A stretch of DNA of 49,478 bases. Source: Saccoglossus kowalevskii (lineage: Eukaryota > Hemichordata > Enteropneusta > Harrimaniidae). The position numbers were made by a program, and so were the translations under genes. The notes under the pieces are model-generated. The model had not been told where the DNA came from. It ran no database searches and saw only the letters and a program-made list of their open reading frames with translations. Below are positions 44,770 through 49,478 of this stretch, in pieces. Position 1 is the stretch's first letter; every line of letters begins with the position of its first letter. The DNA is taken from positions 138,254-187,731 of the forward strand of contig NW_003143805.1 in NCBI RefSeq assembly GCF_000003605.2. The letters run 5' to 3'.

Positions 44770-45867
44770 GTGGACGCCATATTTGACAGAAGATACTGAG
44801 TGCATACTTTTCGGCCTTCAAGTTTCACGTGAATGGTGCCGCCGCAAGGCCACTGTTCACATCCACGACCACCATTCGCTAATGAAACGTTATTTTACAC
44901 CATCGTCCATCTGATTGTATTGATTTTCGGATACCTCCATGACTAGAACTGGGGGAGAATGAGATTATAACGTGTCAGCAAGTACGATTGGAATGAATCG
45001 TACCGCCTCGTCAGATCGAACATAAGTGGGGTCGTACAGACACCGCACACGAGCGTATTCTGACTACACAGCGACATGGACACGAGTGATTGACAAACAT
45101 TATCACATAAAACTAAGACAAATGCCAAATAAACTGAAATAATTACCTGATATGGGAGAAACATGGCGTATAAAAATAAAAGATCGCCCAGTAAACACGG
45201 TCCTATACGAGCTGCAAGTGTAATGGGGGAAATGGTCACGTGATTCAATTTATCAATAGTGCTTATACTCAGTAACTCCAGTCCATATCAACCGTTTATC
45301 ACAGCTCCAGCCTAGCAACCGGCTGTCACAACATTTACACGCAATAATTATATAAATAGAGGTAAAATTCTCTGTAAGTAAAAACACGTCAGTCAACTTT
45401 GCCTGGTATTGAAATGTCATAGGGCGACAAAAAATGTAGCATCGCAATGCGATGGGCAATATATGAACAAGGGATACGCGTCCATTCACGCTCACGAAGA
45501 GGCTTTGTGTGGGGTTTTCCTATTCAGACATAGCAAACGCGGGGAAGCCCTCTCTTCGCATCGAAGACAATTTAGCCAGAAATTTAATAATCGGATAATT
45601 TCTACAATATACAAATTTTAGAAAGACATAGATATAAACATAAAACTCATCGTTATTATACTCGTTTAAAGAAAACTACGAGTAGCGATGGAAAATCAAG
45701 AAAAAATAATAATAAATAGTACTGATCGATTTATTTGGATTTTCAGCCCACAAGAAATTACTTGAGAAATCATATAATTATTCCTAATGATTTCCTTGAA
45801 TAGTAAAAAATTAACACTAATCAATGAGCCAAACTCTCTGATTTATTTGTTCAACAAGTGTCTATTT

Positions 45868-45885
45868 TGTTGTTGTTGGTGGTGG

Positions 45886-45922
<37 letters not shown>
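45868..45922. repeat. GTT/GGT/GAT trinucleotide microsatellite
   Basis: Runs of GTT, GGT and then about fourteen GAT triplets. Non-coding, about 1.1 kb upstream of the start codon. Confidence 0.9.
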
Positions 45923-46369
45923 AGAATGAATTACGTCTCTTGTTGAACAGCCATTCCAACTAAATATGAAGTGACAATGTAGCCCAAACTTTCATAGTAA
46001 AGAACTTCTCGAGAATCATCTTGTGAAAAATTTGCGTTCAACTCCCATGAATAATAAAAATACAATATTTTTACAGAATTTACCATTTTCAAAAACAACA
46101 CTAAAACTGTCCCAAGAACGTGAAAAACTTTAGATCATTCAATAATCACAACCATATGTTTGAGGAGTTTTTTTCAAATAGAACTACTGTGTTTAACACG
46201 TGGGTTCTTAAATTCAAAAATTCAAATTTGCTTGAAGAAATAAACTGTAATAAAACAAATGAAAGATGGGTTACTGTTATTATTACACTATGGAGTCGGT
46301 CATAAGTTTTGATAGTAGGTATAGAACACAGAACTGAAATAGGCAGAGACTATGTAGGTATGTTGATGT

Positions 46370-46430
46370 ATGTAATGGTCAGTGTGTCCACCCAGCATCA
46401 GGTAGACCGATGGTTTGATTCTCATCACGG
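46370..46430 (+). mobile_element. Possible tRNA-derived SINE relic
   Basis: TAATGGTCAGTGTGTCCACC followed about 20 bases later by GGTTTGATTCTCATCACGG resembles the A-box and B-box ends of a tRNA-derived SINE head. Not a foldable tRNA. Tentative. Confidence 0.35.
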
Positions 46431-46485
46431 TTACTAGTGACCGCCCTAACATAATCGGCACATACTCAGCAATTGGGAAAATATA

Positions 46486-46699
46486 GTACTGTAAAATGAC
46501 TAATTTTCACTGGGTTTAAATTTCACTGTTTTGGCATTTCAGACAATATTCAGTGGGTTTTAAATTCACGGTTTTATCATTTAGATAATGTGTTCTATGC
46601 TAAGTTCCACATATTCACTGGGTTTTAATTTAGCGCATTTTACAATCAGCGAAATAAGCATAATTAAAACCCAGTGAATAACTAACCTTTTTACAGTAC
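46486..46699. mobile_element. Inverted-repeat MITE upstream of the gene
   Basis: Starts GTACTGTAAAA and ends TTTTACAGTAC, with further mirrored TTCACTGGGTTT and AAACCCAGTGAA inside. 214 bp, non-coding. A third internal copy of the TTCACTGGGTTTTAA motif lies near 46615. Confidence 0.7.
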
Positions 46700-47814
46700 A
46701 TACTGCCCATTTGCAAATAAAATATTTTAAAATCCGTGTGCACATCAGAAGTGTCTCAACAGTCGTATTAATAATGTATTAGATAGAAAAAATATTGAAG
46801 ATCATGCGTAACGTAATTTATGTATTGTTACAGTTACTGTATTGAAATGATATTATTGTATTAAAATGATATAGTCTCGGTTTTTTTCGTGCCTAACATG
46901 GATGAATGTCGTGCGTAACCTTAATTAATTAATTAATTAATTAATTCATTCATTCATTAATAATTCTCAAAATGTCACTTTACATAAAAGTAGTGGTTCC
47001 ATAATCAAACAATGTGTCTCAGTTCTTAACATTAATTCCCACGTGTTAACTAATTAACCCGACCCCAAACAGATGATGGTAACAGTTTATTGAACGTATG
47101 TAAGAATTAGAAGTCGTGTTTATGACATGAAAAGAATAATCGCCTAACTCAAATAACTCAATTATTGTCTAGAAAACATGCATACAATTGGATACGTATG
47201 GTGCATAGAAATCGATGAACGTACATAATTATTTGAACAAAACACAAATTCTATTCTTTGCGAAAGCTTTTCAGAGCTGCATATTAACTCAACAATGTAG
47301 AACATTTGCAATATCATAATGGTGAACATGTATGTGTTTTAACGTCTGTTTTGGGATGAAAAATGATTTAGGTATACATTCGCGATCATAAGAAAAATTA
47401 AGGGTTTCAGTGTGACATTCCTGATCCATTCCCCTAAAAGACGTATCAAGGCACCGACACATTTTTTTTAACTGAAAATCGATATTTGTCTTTAAAAAGT
47501 AGACAAAACAAAGAGAAGGATTTTATAAATCAGAAAATCTTAATTCTTTTATAGTCATCTATTATATTCTATTATATTATAGATAGGATATATTTGCCTG
47601 GTTAATTTTGTGTGATTTGTGAATATCCAATTTTATACCTTCGTATGCTAATGATACCGCTTTTCAATGTATTCTCGTCCCAATATAATTTCGTTCCAAC
47701 ACAATTTCGTCCCAGTACAATTCCATCTGATCACCACCACATGGCATCATATACTAATAGTACAAATCGCAACTTTACGGACATGTGCAGGATAATAGTC
47801 AATTTTGATGTATG

Positions 47815-49478
47815 TGTGCAGGGTGTTGTGTCGATTTCGACATACTTCGGTAATGTGTTGTCGATGTCAACGTAATTGTGCAGGGTGTTATCGATTCCAA
47901 CGTACGTGTGCAGTGTGGTGTCGATTTCAACGAACGTGTGCAGTGTGTTGTCCATTTCAAAGAACGTCTGCAGTGTGTTGTCGATTTCAACGAACGTGTG
48001 CAATGTGTTGTCGATGTCAATGTACATGTGCAGTGTGTTGTCAATTTCAACGAATGTGTGCAGTGTGTTGTTGATTTCAACGAACGTGTGCAGTGTGTTG
48101 TCGATTTCAACGTACGTGTGCAGTGTGTTGTCAATTTCAACGAACGTGTACAGTGTGTTGTTTATTTCAACGTACGTGTGCAGTGTATTGTCGATTTCAA
48201 CGTACGTATGCAGTGTGTTGTCCATTTAAACGAACATGTGCAGTGTGTTGTCGATTTCAACGAACGTGTTCGGTGTGTTGTCCATTTCAACGAACGTGTG
48301 CAGGGTGTTGTCCATTTCAACGAACGTGTGCAATGTGTTGTCGATGGCAGCGTACTTGCGTAGTGTGTTGTCGATTTCAACAAACGTGTGCGGGTTGTTG
48401 TCAATTTCAACGAACGTGTGCAGTGTGTTGTTGATTTGAACGAACGTGTGCAGTGTATTGTCGATTTCAAAGAACGTGTGCAGTGTGTTGTCCATTTCAC
48501 CGAACGTGCGCAGTGTGTTGTTGATTTCAACGAACGTGTGCAGTGTGTTGTCGATTTCAACGTACGTGTGCAGTGTGTTGTCAATTTCAACGAACGTGTT
48601 CGGTGTGTTGTCGATTTCAACGTACGTGTGCAAGGTGTTGTCGATTTTAACGTACGTGTGCAATGTGTTGTCAATTTTAAAGTACGTGTGCAAGGTGTTG
48701 TCCATTTTAAAGTACGTGTGCAAGGTGTTGTCCATTTTAAAGTACGTGTGCAAGGTGTTGTCGATTTCAAAGTACGTGTGCAAGGTGTTGTCGATTCAAA
48801 GTACGTGTGCAAGGTGTTGTCCATTTTAAAGTACGTGTGCAAGGTGTTGTCGATTTCAACGTACGTGTGCAGTGTGTTGTCGATTTCAACGTACGTGTGC
48901 AGTGTGTTGTCGATTTCAACGTACGTATGCAGTGTATTGTCGATTTCAACGTACGTATGCAGTGTGTTGTCCATTTAAACGAACATGTGCAGTGTGTTGT
49001 CGATTTCAACGAACGTGTTCGGTGTGTTGTCCATTTCAACGTACGTGTGCAAGGTGTTGTCGATTTCAACGTACGTATGCAGTGTGTTGTCCATTTAAAC
49101 GAACATGTGCAGTGTGTTGTCGATGTCAACGTAATTGTGCAGGGTGTTATCGATTCCAACGTATGTGTGCAGTGTGGTGTCGATTTCAACGAACGTGTGC
49201 AGGGTGTTGTCCATTTCAACGAACGTGTGCAATGTGTTGTCGATGGCAGCGTACTTGCGTAGTGTGTTGTCGATTTCAACGTACGTGTGCAGTGTGTTGT
49301 CGATTTCAACGTACGTGTGCAGTGTGTTGTCGATTTCAACGTACGTGTGCAGTGTATTGTCGATTTCAACGTACGTATGCAGTGTGTTGTCCATTTAAAC
49401 GAACATGTGCAGTGTGTTGTCGATTTCATCGAACGTGTTCGGTGTGTTGTTCATTTCAACGTACGTGTGCAAGGTGTT
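47815..49478. repeat. 30-bp minisatellite, about 55 copies, runs off the right edge
   Basis: Unit CAGTGTGTTGTCGATTTCAA plus CGAACGTGTG (30 bp), with up to three CpG per unit in otherwise CpG-poor DNA. One 29-bp unit occurs near 48790. Rare variants recur at fixed distances: GATGGCAGCGTACTTGCG at about 48344 and 49243 (899 bp apart), and GGGTGTTATCGATTCCAACG at about 47883 and 49142 (1,259 bp apart), so blocks of units were copied. All frames on both strands are nearly free of stops. Confidence 0.97.

Larger units (their letters stand above)
44806..47804. other. Upstream region of the PKD1 homolog
   Basis: Sequence 5' of exon 1. It should contain the 5' UTR and promoter, but I see no clear TATA box or initiator on the minus strand that would fix the start of transcription. 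It holds a GTT/GGT/GAT trinucleotide run (about 45868-45922), a MITE (46486-46699) and an AATT/ATTC tetranucleotide run (about 46920-46960). Open frames (for example 44943-45248 and 45253-45495, minus) are unrecognised. Confidence 0.55.

Noticed and set aside
45345..45362. TATATAAATAG on the plus strand as a promoter
   Set aside because: AT-rich DNA produces such strings by chance, and no plus-strand gene follows.
47731..49429. Long open frames of 10-residue repeats on both strands
   Set aside because: The 30-bp satellite unit has almost no stop codon in any frame; several frames on both strands are open at once, which is an artefact of the repeat.

Overview
This is eukaryotic, AT-rich DNA dominated by one large intron-rich gene on the minus strand. 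It looks like an invertebrate animal genome, most plausibly a marine invertebrate: it has GT-AG introns, many minisatellites, TTAA-flanked inverted-repeat elements and a LINE relic. I cannot fix the species. No bacterial or organellar genes are visible.

The gene is a polycystin-1 (PKD1) homolog. I reconstructed 24 consecutive exons by hand from splice sites and reading phase, from a signal-peptide exon near 44.77 kb down to an exon ending at 97, where the gene leaves the window. All junction phases agree, and the exons total 10,765 coding nt (3,588 codons plus one base). The encoded order is: signal peptide, LRRNT, six leucine-rich repeats on six 72-bp exons, LRRCT, WSC, PKD repeat 1, an unassigned module with an EGF-like segment, fifteen PKD repeats in one 5.1-kb exon, REJ, GAIN-like region, GPS cleavage motif, TM1, PLAT, TM2-TM3, and part of the long loop before TM4. 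This is the vertebrate PKD1 layout with 16 PKD repeats. Differences are six LRRs and no recognisable C-type lectin or LDL-A domain. The remaining membrane segments must lie left of coordinate 1.

Layout: 1-7.2 kb holds loop exons, PLAT/TM2-3 and TM1. 7.4-15.4 kb holds GPS, GAIN-like and REJ exons. 15.7-20.8 kb is the PKD-repeat exon. 21.8-27.7 kb holds the middle module, WSC/PKD1, LRRCT and LRR exons. 27.7-44.55 kb is intron 1. 44.56-44.8 kb is exon 1. 44.8-49.5 kb is upstream sequence.

The most unusual non-coding content is tandem repeats. A 61-bp minisatellite copies the end of the TM1 exon and its 5' splice site 14 times downstream of the real one. A roughly 2.5-kb 27-bp array ends about 13 nt from the 3' splice site of another exon. 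A 23/46-bp array surrounds an exon encoding a run of aspartates. Two arrays (26 and 27 bp) lie in intron 1, and a CpG-containing 30-bp array lies upstream and runs off the right edge. Mobile-element remnants include two members of one TTAA-flanked MITE family in opposite orientation, a second TTAA-flanked MITE, two other inverted-repeat MITEs and a truncated LINE 3' end.
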